Shown piece after piece: positions 23,414 to 34,300 of a stretch of 53,948 nt of DNA. This DNA comes from CBDUXP01 sp965371225 [NCBI: uncultured bacterium] (GTDB lineage: Bacteria > Abyssobacteria > SURF-5 > CBDUXP01): NCBI GenBank assembly GCA_965371225.1, contig CBDUXP010000025.1:1-53948 (forward strand). Reading direction: 5' to 3'. The notes beneath the pieces are model-generated. The model did not search any database. It saw only the letters and a program-made list of their open reading frames with translations, and had not been told where the DNA came from. Numbering within the stretch: the stretch's first letter is position 1; each line of letters begins with the position of its first letter. The translations under genes and the position numbers were made by a program.

Positions 23414-23884
23414 CTATGCGGCGCCTCCGGGTTCCCCGCCGCCGTCCGCGTCGGTAAGGTCCACCAGCTCCTCCCCCGATTCGGAGACGAACACCAAGTG
23501 GAAGGGCAGCCCACGCTCCTGCCACGCGGGCGCGGCGGTGCGCCAGGCGCGCAGCAGCTTCCACGCGATGTTCTTGCGCGCGTTCCAGAGCGTGTCCGCG
23601 TCTTGGAGAAACAGGACGTAGCCCTTCGTGGTCGGCTGCGTTTCTTCCAACTGCATGAGGCAGTACTGGAGCGACACCCAGTTTTCCGCGAAGTAGTGCG
23701 GGAGGTGCAGTTTGCGCTTGAGCAGTTGGAGCAGGCGCCGCTCGGTGCGCACCTTGCCGCCGGGCAGGGCGAAGACGATGAGCCCCTCTTCCGTGAGTTG
23801 CTTTCGGAGCGCGCGTTCCTGGGTGCGTGTCGCGAAGTGCACGCAATCCCAACGCACTTGCAGGAGGTCCCCCAGTTGTAGCAT
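23414..23884 (-). CDS. Barstar-like (RNase inhibitor fold) protein
   Basis: 156 residues. The middle shows the barstar pattern: a beta strand with HFATRTQERALRKQL, then LKLPHYFAENWVSLQYCL resembling the barnase-binding helix (YFGxNWDAL) of barstar, and a final strand FHLVFVSES. The acidic Asp in the helix is replaced by Val-Ser, so it may not bind barnase the usual way. There is no barnase-like toxin gene beside it. It may be cytosolic and part of stress or phage-linked biology; unknown. Confidence 0.7.
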   Translation of the reverse strand: MLQLGDLLQVRWDCVHFATRTQERALRKQLTEEGLIVFALPGGKVRTERRLLQLLKRKLHLPHYFAENWVSLQYCLMQLEETQPTTKGYVLFLQDADTLWNARKNIAWKLLRAWRTAAPAWQERGLPFHLVFVSESGEELVDLTDADGGGEPGGAA

Positions 23885-23938
23885 GCGTGCGCGGCCCCGT
23901 TTTCCCCTAGCGCTCCACCGGCGTGGCGCGCTGCCGGC

Positions 23939-25165
23939 CTACTCTTGGACCTCCAGCAGGATCTTGTTTTGGTCGACGCTCTGCGGCTCCAGCCGGAACC
24001 CGTCAAACTCCTGCAGCGCCAGCTTGTCGGCCAGGGTGGTGGCCTTGCCGGCGTACTCGATGCGGATGCTCGCCGTGCCCGCCGTGTAGTCATCCTCGTG
24101 CGTGCCGCGCGTCTGCTCCAACCCCCGCAGGAACTCGCGCACCAGGATGAAGTGGCGCCGGCTGGAGAGGTTCGTGAGCACGAGGGTGATTTCACTCGTG
24201 TTGCTCACCTCGCCCGCCCAGAGCGCGCCGATCTTCTGCTTCAGCCGGCCGCCGAGTTGTTCGCCCGCCTTCGTTGCGGCGCGCGTGACCGCGCCCGCGG
24301 GCGAGACGTGCCCCTGCGTGCCCTCCCCCTGGACGGCTACCACCACGCGCCCCGAATCCCGCGCCACCACGCGCGCCTGCGTGCTCACGTGCGCCATCTG
24401 CAGGCGCGGGTTGCCGGGAAACCGGGCCGTCGGCTCGGGCGTCACCGTGACCGTGATGAGGTAGTCCGCTTCCAGGCGGGTGCCGAGCCGCTGCGCCGCT
24501 GCCGGATCGTTCAGGATGTCGCCGACGAGGGTAGTGTCGCGCCCGTACGCGTCGTCCACTAACAGTTTATCCACTACGCGGAAGTTCGCGTCGAGCAGCA
24601 CCCCGCTGGCGCTCTGCTCCACCGCCGCCTCGGCGAGGGCGCGGTAATCGCCGCCAGCCAGGTACGCCGCCTCGACGTTCGCCGTCGCAGTCAGCGCGCG
24701 CACGTCCGTCGCGCGCACCAGCAGCGCCACCCGCGGCCGCTCGCGCAGGTGCTGCACCACGTTCAGCGCCGCCAGATCGCGGTCCAGCGCCGCGTCGTCC
24801 ACGATCGCGTGCACCGTCACCCAGTAAACGCGCCCGTCCTCCGACTTGCCTTCGCCGCGCACGTTGTACCGCCGCACGTAGCCCGTGGCTTTCGTCAACA
24901 CCTTGTCGGCAATCACGCGCTTCTCGCCGATGAAGGTCGCGGAGTCGATCTGCGTGCCCACTGCCTCCTCGATGGCGGTGCGCAGGGCGGCCTGGATGGC
25001 CTCCTCGCGCGCGGCGATCTCGTTGCCGCCGCGGATCACGGCCTCGCCGCGGGCCGTGTGCCCCACCTGTTGGGCGCGGGCCATGGCGGGCAGCAGCAGC
25101 AGCGCAGCCACGAGGCAGGCCGCCCGCGCCGCGCCGCGCCGGGCAATGGTGGACACGCGTTCCAT
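23939..25165 (-). CDS. FlgT-like exported protein
   Basis: 408 residues with a signal peptide (RGAARAACLVAALLLLPAMARAQ). The N-terminal mature part ARGEAVIRGGNEIAAREEAIQAAL...AVGTQID resembles the N-terminal domain of FlgT, a flagellar/envelope assembly protein; the middle (RVALLVRA...DANFRVVDK...ADYLITVTV) resembles the FlgT/LPP20-type middle domain. No flagellar genes are present, so I call it only by fold. Start ATG 25165 is preceded by GAAGGA and a TAAGAT -10-like box (complement of 25222-25227). The upstream frame to 25309 is spurious. Confidence 0.65.
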   Translation of the reverse strand: MERVSTIARRGAARAACLVAALLLLPAMARAQQVGHTARGEAVIRGGNEIAAREEAIQAALRTAIEEAVGTQIDSATFIGEKRVIADKVLTKATGYVRRYNVRGEGKSEDGRVYWVTVHAIVDDAALDRDLAALNVVQHLRERPRVALLVRATDVRALTATANVEAAYLAGGDYRALAEAAVEQSASGVLLDANFRVVDKLLVDDAYGRDTTLVGDILNDPAAAQRLGTRLEADYLITVTVTPEPTARFPGNPRLQMAHVSTQARVVARDSGRVVVAVQGEGTQGHVSPAGAVTRAATKAGEQLGGRLKQKIGALWAGEVSNTSEITLVLTNLSSRRHFILVREFLRGLEQTRGTHEDDYTAGTASIRIEYAGKATTLADKLALQEFDGFRLEPQSVDQNKILLEVQE

Positions 25166-25358
25166 AGAATCCTTCGCTTCCCGGGCGCCGGCCGAGACCC
25201 CTCCGGAGCCCCGGGGCGCCCATCTTAGCAGGTGCGGCAGCCGCGCAGTCCCGGGCTCGCACGGCACCGTGCGCCATCTCATCTTTGACGCGCGCCGCGG
25301 CCGCCGCATTCAATCCGCGCCCCGGCCTGCCCGTGGCCCCCTGTGCCAGGCCGTCGAT

Positions 25359-25364
25359 TAGACT
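25359..25364 (+). promoter_or_regulatory. -10-like box before the giant kinase gene
   Basis: TAGACT ends 14 bases before the ATG at 25379, and there is no clear ribosome site. The mRNA leader would be only a few bases. No good -35 is seen. Confidence 0.3.
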
Positions 25365-25378
25365 AGGCGCTGGCAGCC

Positions 25379-28300
25379 ATGCGCTTACGAGAGGGAACGG
25401 TTGGGCAGAAAGCGCTGTTCGGGCTCATCGTCAGCGTCTTTTTCATGACGGTTGGGCTGGTCATGTACGGTACCTCGCAGCGCATGGTGGGGGGCCCGAA
25501 TTGGGGCTTCCTGTGGGTGCCAAGCCGTACACCTCCCGACTTGCTCACGCCTGCCCGTGCGGGCGTGGCGGAGATGGGCCTCGTCTACGGCAGCCGGTGG
25601 GAAATCGTGAACGGGGTTCCGGCGACCGACAGGCATTTCTACGAGGGTCTGGCGCTCCTCGACCGCGAGATCGGCGCGGTCAACGACCTGACGATCCGCC
25701 AACCGGGCGGTGCGCGCCTGGGGCTGACGCTCCCCGTCACGGCGTGGACCTGGGGAGACGCGTGGTTTGTCTTTGGTGAGAACTTCATCATCGGGACGCT
25801 GTTTTTCCTCACCTGCGTCCTATTCTTCCTCCTGCGCCCTTACGAAGCGACAAGCTGGGCGCTCCTCTGCGGCGGAACGTTCTTCGGCGCACAGGTGTTC
25901 AAGGTATTCACCCGGTTACCGGGTGACGACCTTTACAACGTGGTTTCCAGCGGCCTCCTCGGCGTCCTCACCGTCAGCGTGTACCATGGCGTACTCGCGT
26001 TCCCCGTCCCGCATCGGTTGCTGAAGCGGGTTCCCCGTGTGGCAAGCTGGCTCTATGTCGGCGCGCTGCCGGTCGCCGGCCTCTGGCTGGGGTCTACCGT
26101 CGCCCTAGAGCGGGGACGCACCGATCTGTCAGCCCCCTTCGAGGTCGCAGGCTGGGGCCTGGTGCTTCTCGGCGCCTGCCTGTTTGTTGGCCGGCAGTGC
26201 GTCTGGGCCGTCGGCCGCCGGGATCGCACGATCCAACAGCGGGCCCGGCTGCTCGTAGTGGGCTACGCCGCCACCTCTCTCCCGATAGGCAGCTTGATAA
26301 TCCTCCAGGTGGCGTTCGGGCTATTGTCGGCCGTGCCGCAGTCTGTGGTGTTGCCCCTCGTGCTCGCATACCCCCTCGCGCTCGGGTACGCCATGGTGCG
26401 CAACGACATGTTCGACGCGCGGATCGCGGTCCGGCGCGCGGGGGCGTACGCCTTGGCTGGCGCGGCGGCCGCGGGGCTCGTGTGGGCGGGGGCGCAGGTC
26501 CACGCGCTGCTCGCCGCCGCGTGCTTGCTGCCCGTGCTCTACCTGGCGCCGCGGTTCCATGCGCTCGTGACCATGATGCTGTATCCCAAACGGATGCAGT
26601 ATCCCGACCTGCTGCGCAGCATCGGCGACGAGCTGGCGGCGGCGCCGACGCGGCAGGAGGTCGTAGAAATCCTGGCAAGCGCGCCGCAGTTGGTGTGCGA
26701 CACGGACAGCGGCGCCGCGTTCTTCTTGCCCAAGGTGGCGGACGGCGCCGAGCGCATCAGCGTCAGTGGCGAAACGCAGGCGGCGGAGGTGGGGAGCTTG
26801 GCCGACGAACCGCTCATCCACCTACTCGTTGGTGGCCGCCGAGCGATCAAGCGGGAAAGCCTCGGGGTGGATCCCCAGTTCGCGCTTATAAAGGATGAGG
26901 CCGTGGCGTGCATGGATCGTTTGCGCGCGGCGGTGCTGCTGCCCATTGTGAACGGGGGGAAGGTCGTCGGCGGCCTGGCCGTCGGCCCCCATACCAGCGG
27001 CGACGTGTACGACCCCGCTGAACTGGCGGTCCTCAGCCAGCTCGCGCATCAGGCGGCGCAGGCCCTGGATACCGCTGCCCTCCGGGAAGAACGAGACGCA
27101 GGGCAGGCGGTTGGGCGAAGCCCAGAGGCGGATTCCGGGCCGGGCGGATACACAGACGCGGCACCTGCGGCTGACCGGGTAGATGTGCCCGCGGCGATCG
27201 CCGGCGATCGGTACGTGGTCAAGCGGTGGCTGGGCGAAGGCGCGTACAAACGGGTGTATCTCGCCCACGATCAGGTGCTCGGCCGCGACGTGGCGCTCGC
27301 GCTGCTGAAGATGGACGTGTTGGAGATGGACGCCGCCAGTTGGATGCAGCGCGAGGCCCGTACCGTGGCCCAACTGGGAGAACACCCCAACATCGTGCCG
27401 GTGTACGACGTTGGCGAGGCCGGCGGCCAGCTCTACGTCACTAGCCAGTTCCTCCCGGGCGGGTCGGTGGCGGAGTTACTGGCGCAGTCCGGGGGTGCGC
27501 CCCTGCCGCTGGAGCAGGCGCTCCGGATCGGGCAGGACGTGTGCGCGGCGCTCGAACTCGCGCACGCGAATGGGATCCTGCACGGCGATCTCCGACCGCG
27601 CAACGTGCTGCTCACCTCGAGCCAGACCGCTAAGCTCTGCGATTTCAGCGTGGAGCGGCCCCTCGGCCACCCGGGCGCGGCGGACAGGGAGCCGGCGGCC
27701 GGCACCGCCGCCTATCTGCCGCCGGAGCACTACACGGGCCAGGAGCTGGACGCGCGCAGCGACCTGTACGGGTTCGGCGTGATGCTCTACGAGATGCTGA
27801 CCGGCCGGTTGCCGTTCACCGGCGCCGATGCCAGCAGCGTCATCGCCCAACACATCTACAATCCCCCGCCGCTCCCGACGATCTCCAACCCCGCGCTCCC
27901 CGCCGCGCTCAGCGACCTGACCCTGGCGTTGCTCGCCAAGGACCCCGCCGCGCGCCCCGCATCGGCAGCCGAGGTTTCCGCTGCGCTCGCCGCCATCGCC
28001 CCGGCGCGGGCGCCGTATGCGGCCCACGACGCGACCGTACCTGTGGACGTGGCCGATGCCGTGCCCGACGCGATCACGGGCGACCGGTACGTGGTCAAAG
28101 GCTGGCTGGGGGAGGGGGCGTTTAAGCGCGTGTATCTGGCGTACGACACGATGCTTGACCGCGACGTGGCGCTCGCGCTGGTGAAGATGGAAGTGCTGGA
28201 CGAGAGCGGGCGGCAGCGGTTGCGCCGGGAACTGCGCAGCATGGGCCGCCTCGGGGATCACCAGCACATCGTGACGGTGCACGACGTGGGCGAGGCGGAC

Positions 28301-31300
28301 GGGCAGACGTACCTCATCAGCCAGTACATGGCGGGCGGCGCGGTCTCCGATGTACTGGACCGGACGGACCAGGCCGGGTTGCCGCTGAAGCAGGCTCTGC
28401 GTATCGGAGTGGACGTCTGTCGCGCGCTGGAGCACGCACACGCGTACGGGATCATCCACCGGGATCTCAAGCCCGGCAATGTGTGGCTGACGGGGGAGGC
28501 GACGGCGGCGCAGGTCTCGGGACCGGAAGGCGCGCACGCGATGCTGGGCGATTTCGGGCTGGCGGCGGTGGCGGACCAGTCGCGCCTGACGAAGGCGGGG
28601 CAGATCATGGGCACGGCGGCGTACATGGCGCCGGAGCAGGCGCGCGGCGCGGACCCGGACGCGCGCACCGACCTGTACGCCCTCGGCGTGATGCTATACG
28701 AAATGACCACCGGCCGCGTGCCCTTTGCGGGCGGCGATATCGCGAGCATCATCGCGCAGCACCTGCACAACCCGCCGGTGCCACCCATCACGCACACGCC
28801 CACGCTGCCGCCCTCGCTGAACGCGCTCATCCTCGCGCTCCTGGTGAAGGAACCCGCCGCGCGCATGCAGACCGCCACCGACGTGCGCACGCGGCTTGAG
28901 GCCATCCTCGCCGAGCCGATGCCGAGTGGCGTGCTCCACGAGGCCCACATCAGGACCACGGCCATGTCCATACCGGCCACCTCTGCCCCGACCGAATTGC
29001 TCGTGGGGCGCGAGACCGAACTGGCGCGCGCGCAGGTGTTGCTCGGCGACGCGCTCGCAGGCCAGGGGAAGCTACTCCTGCTCGCGGGGGAACCGGGCAT
29101 CGGGAAGACGCGGCTCGCCACCGAATGCGCGCAGGCCGCGGCGCAGCGGGGCGCGCGCGTGCTGTGGGGCCGGTGTTATGAAGGCGAGGGGGCCCCGGCG
29201 TACTGGCCCTGGGTACAGATTCTGCGGACCTACGTGGTCGAGCGGGACGCCGACCTGCTGCGCGCCGAGTTGGGCGCCGGCGCGGCGCACGTGGCGCAGA
29301 TGGTCTCCGACGTGCAGGCGAAACTGCCCGAGGTCGAATCCGCGCCCGAATTGGATGCCGGCGCCGGCCAGTTTCTCCTGTTCGACAGCGTGGTGCGCTT
29401 TCTCAAGAACGCCGCCATGGCGCAGCCGCTCGTGCTCATCCTCGACGATTTGCACTGGGCCGATCCGTCCTCGCTGCTGCTCTTGCAGTTCCTCGCGCGC
29501 GCGCTGGCGGACGGGCGGCTGTTCGTGCTGGGCACATACCGGGACGCCGAGGTTGATCGCGACCACCCGCTAGCCGAGGCACTGGGGCAGCTCGTGCGCG
29601 AACCCGTCAGCGAGCGCCTCCACCTGACCGGGCTGTCCGAGGACGCGGTCGCCACACTGATCCAGGCGCAGCGGCGCGAAGGGATCGACGCGGCGCTGGC
29701 CCACACGGTGTACGAGCGCACAGCGGGCAATCCCTTCTTTATTAAGGAAACCCTGCGGCACCTGGAGGAGACGGGCGCGGCGGACGGCGGGGGTGGCGTG
29801 CCCGCAGGGGTGCGAGACGTGATTCGTCTGCGCCTGGCTCGCCTGTCCGAACGCTGCGTGGCGATCCTCACCATGGGCGCCGTCGTGGGCCGCGATTTCG
29901 GGGACGTCGAGGTGGAGGCGGTCAGCGGATTCCCCATGGCAGAGGTGTGGGCCGCGCTCGAAGATGCCGAGCAGGCGGGGTTGATTCGCGAGGTGGGCCA
30001 ACAGGTGAAACGCTGGCGATTCATCCACGCGCTCATCCGTGAAACGCTGTATGACGATCTCGGCCGCGCGCGCCGGGCTGAACTGCACCGGCAGATCGGC
30101 GAAGCGCTCGCCCGCCTGCACGCGGATCACCTGGACCCGTACCTCCCGGTGCTGGCGTTTCACTTTGCCGAAGGGGTGCACGCCGGCGCGGACGTGGATC
30201 AGGCGGTGCACTACAACGTCCGTGCCGCCAAGCGCGCCATGGGCCAAACGGCGTTCGACGACGGGGTCGCGCATTTCCGGCGGGCCCTCGAGACGCAGCA
30301 AGCCGCCGCGGCTCCGGACGAGGCGCTGCGGTGCCAGCTGTACGTGTGGCTGGGGTACGCCTTGACGGCCGTGAACCAGACCACCGAGGCCATGGACGCG
30401 CTCTCGCAAGCGATCGCGTTGGCGCGCAAGCATGGGCTGGTCAAGCCGTTCGCCGATGCGGCGTTCCTGTATAGCAGTTTACGCACGTCCTACGCCGTGC
30501 TCGACGAAGAAGTGGTGGGGCTCGTGGAAGAAGGCTTGCGTCTGGTGGGGGATCGCCCCAGCCCGGAGCACGCCATGCTCCTGGCGCAACTGTCCATCTG
30601 TCTATCCAATGCCGGTCGCGAGCCGGACCGGGCGACGAGCCTGAGTGAGGATGCGCTCGACATGGCCCGGGAGCAAGGGGATTCGCAGGCGCTGCTGCAC
30701 GCGTTGGGGAGCCGACTCGAATCCGCCCAGATCGTCCCCGCCGAGCGGGCGGCACTGGCCGGGGAGATGGCGGCGGTAGGCCGGCGTATCAACCGGCCCG
30801 AGTGGCTGGGGTTGGCGCTCATGCGCCGCGCCACTGCCGGACTGGAGCTGGGCGATCGCGACACGTTCGGTCGCGACGTGCGCGAATTAGTGGAGTTGGT
30901 CGAGCGGGTGCCGTGGGCGCGGAACCAATGGAACCTCGAAGTCGCCCGCGCGGTGGACGCGGTGCTGGATGGCCGCTTTAGCGATGCTGCGGCGCACCGC
31001 AGCGCGGCGCTGAAGGCTGGCCGGCGGTATCGCGAGAAGAACGCGATTCAGACGTTCTATACCCAGGAATTTCTGTTCAATCATGTGCGGGGGACGTTGC
31101 CGGACCTGGGCGACATCATCCGCCAAGCGGCGTCGGAGGAGCTGTACAGGTTCGGGGTGCGCCTGTCGGTAGGCCTGTTGCACGTGGCCGAAGGCGACAT
31201 GGCCGCTGCGCGGGCGGAGTGGGAGCGCTTGGCGGGGCACGAGTTCGCCGACTTGCCGGAGGATCGCGTGAAGAGCACGTGGTTATCCGGCATGGCCGAG

Positions 31301-34300
31301 ATCGCGGTCGCGCTGGAGGATGCCCCGCGTGCGCGCCTGCTCTATGACCTGTTGACTCCCTACGCGGACCTGACGATCACCATGGGCGGCGGCAGCGCGT
31401 GCATGGGGTCCACGCAACGGTACCTCGGACTGCTCGCCGGGTATCTCGAGCGGTGGGGTGAGGCTGAAGCGCATTTCGAGGCGGCCATCGAGCTGAACGC
31501 ACGCCTGCGGGCGCGACCGTTCGTGGCGCACACGCAGTACGTGTACGCGCGCATGCTGCTCGCGCGCGGCGACGCGGGGGACCAGGATAAGGCGCGCGAT
31601 CTCCTCGCCGCCGCCGCCGCGACCGCCGACGAGCTGGGTATGCCCCGGCTACTCCGCGACGCCCGTGCCGCTCTGCCTTCCGGCCCCGGGGTGGCCGGCA
31701 GGCCGGAACCGGAGGCCGGACCGGGCGGCGCCGAAGATTCCGGGTGGGCCGGATCTGCAGGATTCGTGGGCCGCGATGCTGAACTGGCGCGCGCGCGGGC
31801 AGCCCTGACGGAAGCGGTACAGGGCCAGGGGCAGGTGCTGCTCCTCGTGGGCGAACCGGGAATCGGAAAGACCCGGCTGGCGACCGAGTGCGCGGCGGCG
31901 GCGGCGCACTCTGGCGCGCGGGTCCTGTGGGGCCGGTGTTTCGAGGGCGAGGGGGCGCCGGCGTTCTGGCCGTGGGTCCAAATCCTGCGCCGGTATGTGG
32001 CAGACGCGGATGCGCAACGCTTGCGCGCGGACTTAGGTGACGGGGCCCCGCACGTGGCGCAGATGGTGTCGGACATTCGCGCGGCGCTGCCGGAGATCGC
32101 GGATGCACCACCGCTGGAAGGCGACGCCGCACGCTTCTTGCTGTTCGATGCGGTATCGCGATTTCTCAAGAACGCGGCGGCCGTACAACCGTTGATGCTG
32201 GTGCTCGACGACTTGCACTGGGCCGACACATCGTCCCTGCTGCTGTTGCAGTTTCTGGCGGGAGAGCTGGCCGACGCGCCGCTGTTCATCCTGGGGACGT
32301 ACCGCGACGTGGAGGTGGACAAGGACCATCCCCTGGCCGAAGCGATGGGGCGGCTCGTGCGGGAGCCCGTCACCCGGCGCATACACCTGGGCGGCCTGTC
32401 CGAGGCGGCCGTCGGGGCCTTAGTAGAGGGCGACGACCCGGCCTTTGCGCATGCCGTGTACGCGCAGACGGAGGGGAACCCGTTCTTTATCCAGGAGACG
32501 GTGCGGCACCTGCAGGAGTCCGGCGGCAGCATCGCGGACATGGGAGTGCCTGCAGGCGTGCGCGACGTGATCCGCCTGCGCGTGGCGCGGTTGCCCGATG
32601 CCTGCCGCGAGCTGTTGACGATCGGGGCCGTCGTGGGCCGCGAGTGCGAGCGGGCGGTGCTCCTGAGCGTGCGCCAATGGACGGAGGCTCAGCTGCTCGA
32701 CGTCGCGGCCGTCGCCACGCGCGCCGGGCTGATTGAGGATACCGACAGCCGGCCTGCGTCGTACCGCTTTGTACACGCGCTTATCCGCGAGACGATCTAC
32801 GATGATCTGCAACCATCCGCCCGCGCACAACTGCACCGGGAGGTGGGGAACGCGCTGGAGAGCCTCCACGCGAACAACCTCGAACCGCACCTCCCCGCCC
32901 TCGCCCATCACTGTTCCGAAGCGCTCCCCGCCGGTGTCGATGCAGAGAAGGCGATCGCCTTCAGTGTCCGGGCCGCGGAGCGCGCGACGGCGCAGATGGC
33001 ATTCGAGGCCGCCGTCATGCATTACGAGCGCGCCCTGCACGTCCTGCAGCGGCAGGTATCCGGGGACCCCCTGCAGCAGTGCACCCTCATGCTTGAGCTG
33101 AGCCGGGCGCTGATCAACGCGGGCGACGTCGAACGCGTTGAGGAGACCCTCTTCCAGACGTGCGACCTCGCCCGCCGCCTCCCGGCGCCTGAATTGTTCG
33201 CTGAAGCGATCTTTCTGCTCAGGCATGTGCGGTACGTGTACGGCGCCGCCGACGAGGCGCTTGTCGAGCTGATCGAAGAAGGGTTGGGCCTGCTGCCCGA
33301 GGAGGACAGTGCCGCACGCGCTAGCCTCTTGGCACAGTTGTCACGCACGCTCTATGGGGTCCCGGATACCGAGCACCGCCAGGTTACGCTCAGCGCGGAC
33401 GCCCTGGCGATGGCGCGCCGCGTCGAGGATGCGCAGGCCTTGACGCATGCACTCCGCAGTCGTCACAACCTGATCGCACTCGACCCGACGGAACGCGCGG
33501 CGCTGGCCTCGGAACTTGTGGATTTGGCCACGGAAAAGGGGCGCACTGACTGGCTGGCGATGGGGTTGTCCATCCGCTCCGGCGTGCGGGTGAGACTTGG
33601 GGACGTCACCGGCTTTGAGGCGGACGTGAACGCGCTCATCGCGTTGGCGGACAAGATGCCGCTGCCCGAGAATGTCTACGTGGCGCAGGGCGCGCAAGTC
33701 GTCCGCGCCATTCTGTTTGGGCACTTTGCCGACGCAGAACAGCACGCCGTGCAGGCCCTTGAAAGCGGCCGAAACGTCCAGGTGACAAACGCGGGTCAGA
33801 CGTTTGCCGGCCACATCGGCATCCTGCGTTGGCTCCAGGGGCGGCTGCCCGAAGTGGAAAGCAGCATGCCGCAACCGGGCGACCGCGACGGCGCGCTGCC
33901 TATCTACCGCTTGTACCGGGCGCTCGTGAATCTCGAGCTGGGACGCCAGGGCGAGGCGCAGGCTGAATGGGATGCGTTGGCCGCGCAGGACTTCGCGGAC
34001 CTGCCCCACGATTGGAACCGGCCGACCCTCTTGGCACTCGCTACCGAAGTGGCTGCTGCCCTCGACGACGGACCACGCGCCGCGCACCTGTACGCCATGT
34101 TGTTGCCGCTGGCTGACGAGACGATCACACAGGGGACCGGTAATTTCTGTTTGGGTTCCGCGGAACATTGGCTTGGCGTGCTCGCTGCCCTGTTGGACCG
34201 ATGGGCGGAGGCGACCGCCCACTTCGAGGCGGCGGGGGAGATGAACGCACGCATGCGGGCGCGGCCGTTCGTGGCGCGGACGCAGTATGCGTACGCGCGC

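Noticed and set aside
23414-23884. Barstar as part of a toxin-antitoxin pair
   Set aside because: No RNase gene lies beside it; metF and a FlgT-like gene are the neighbours.
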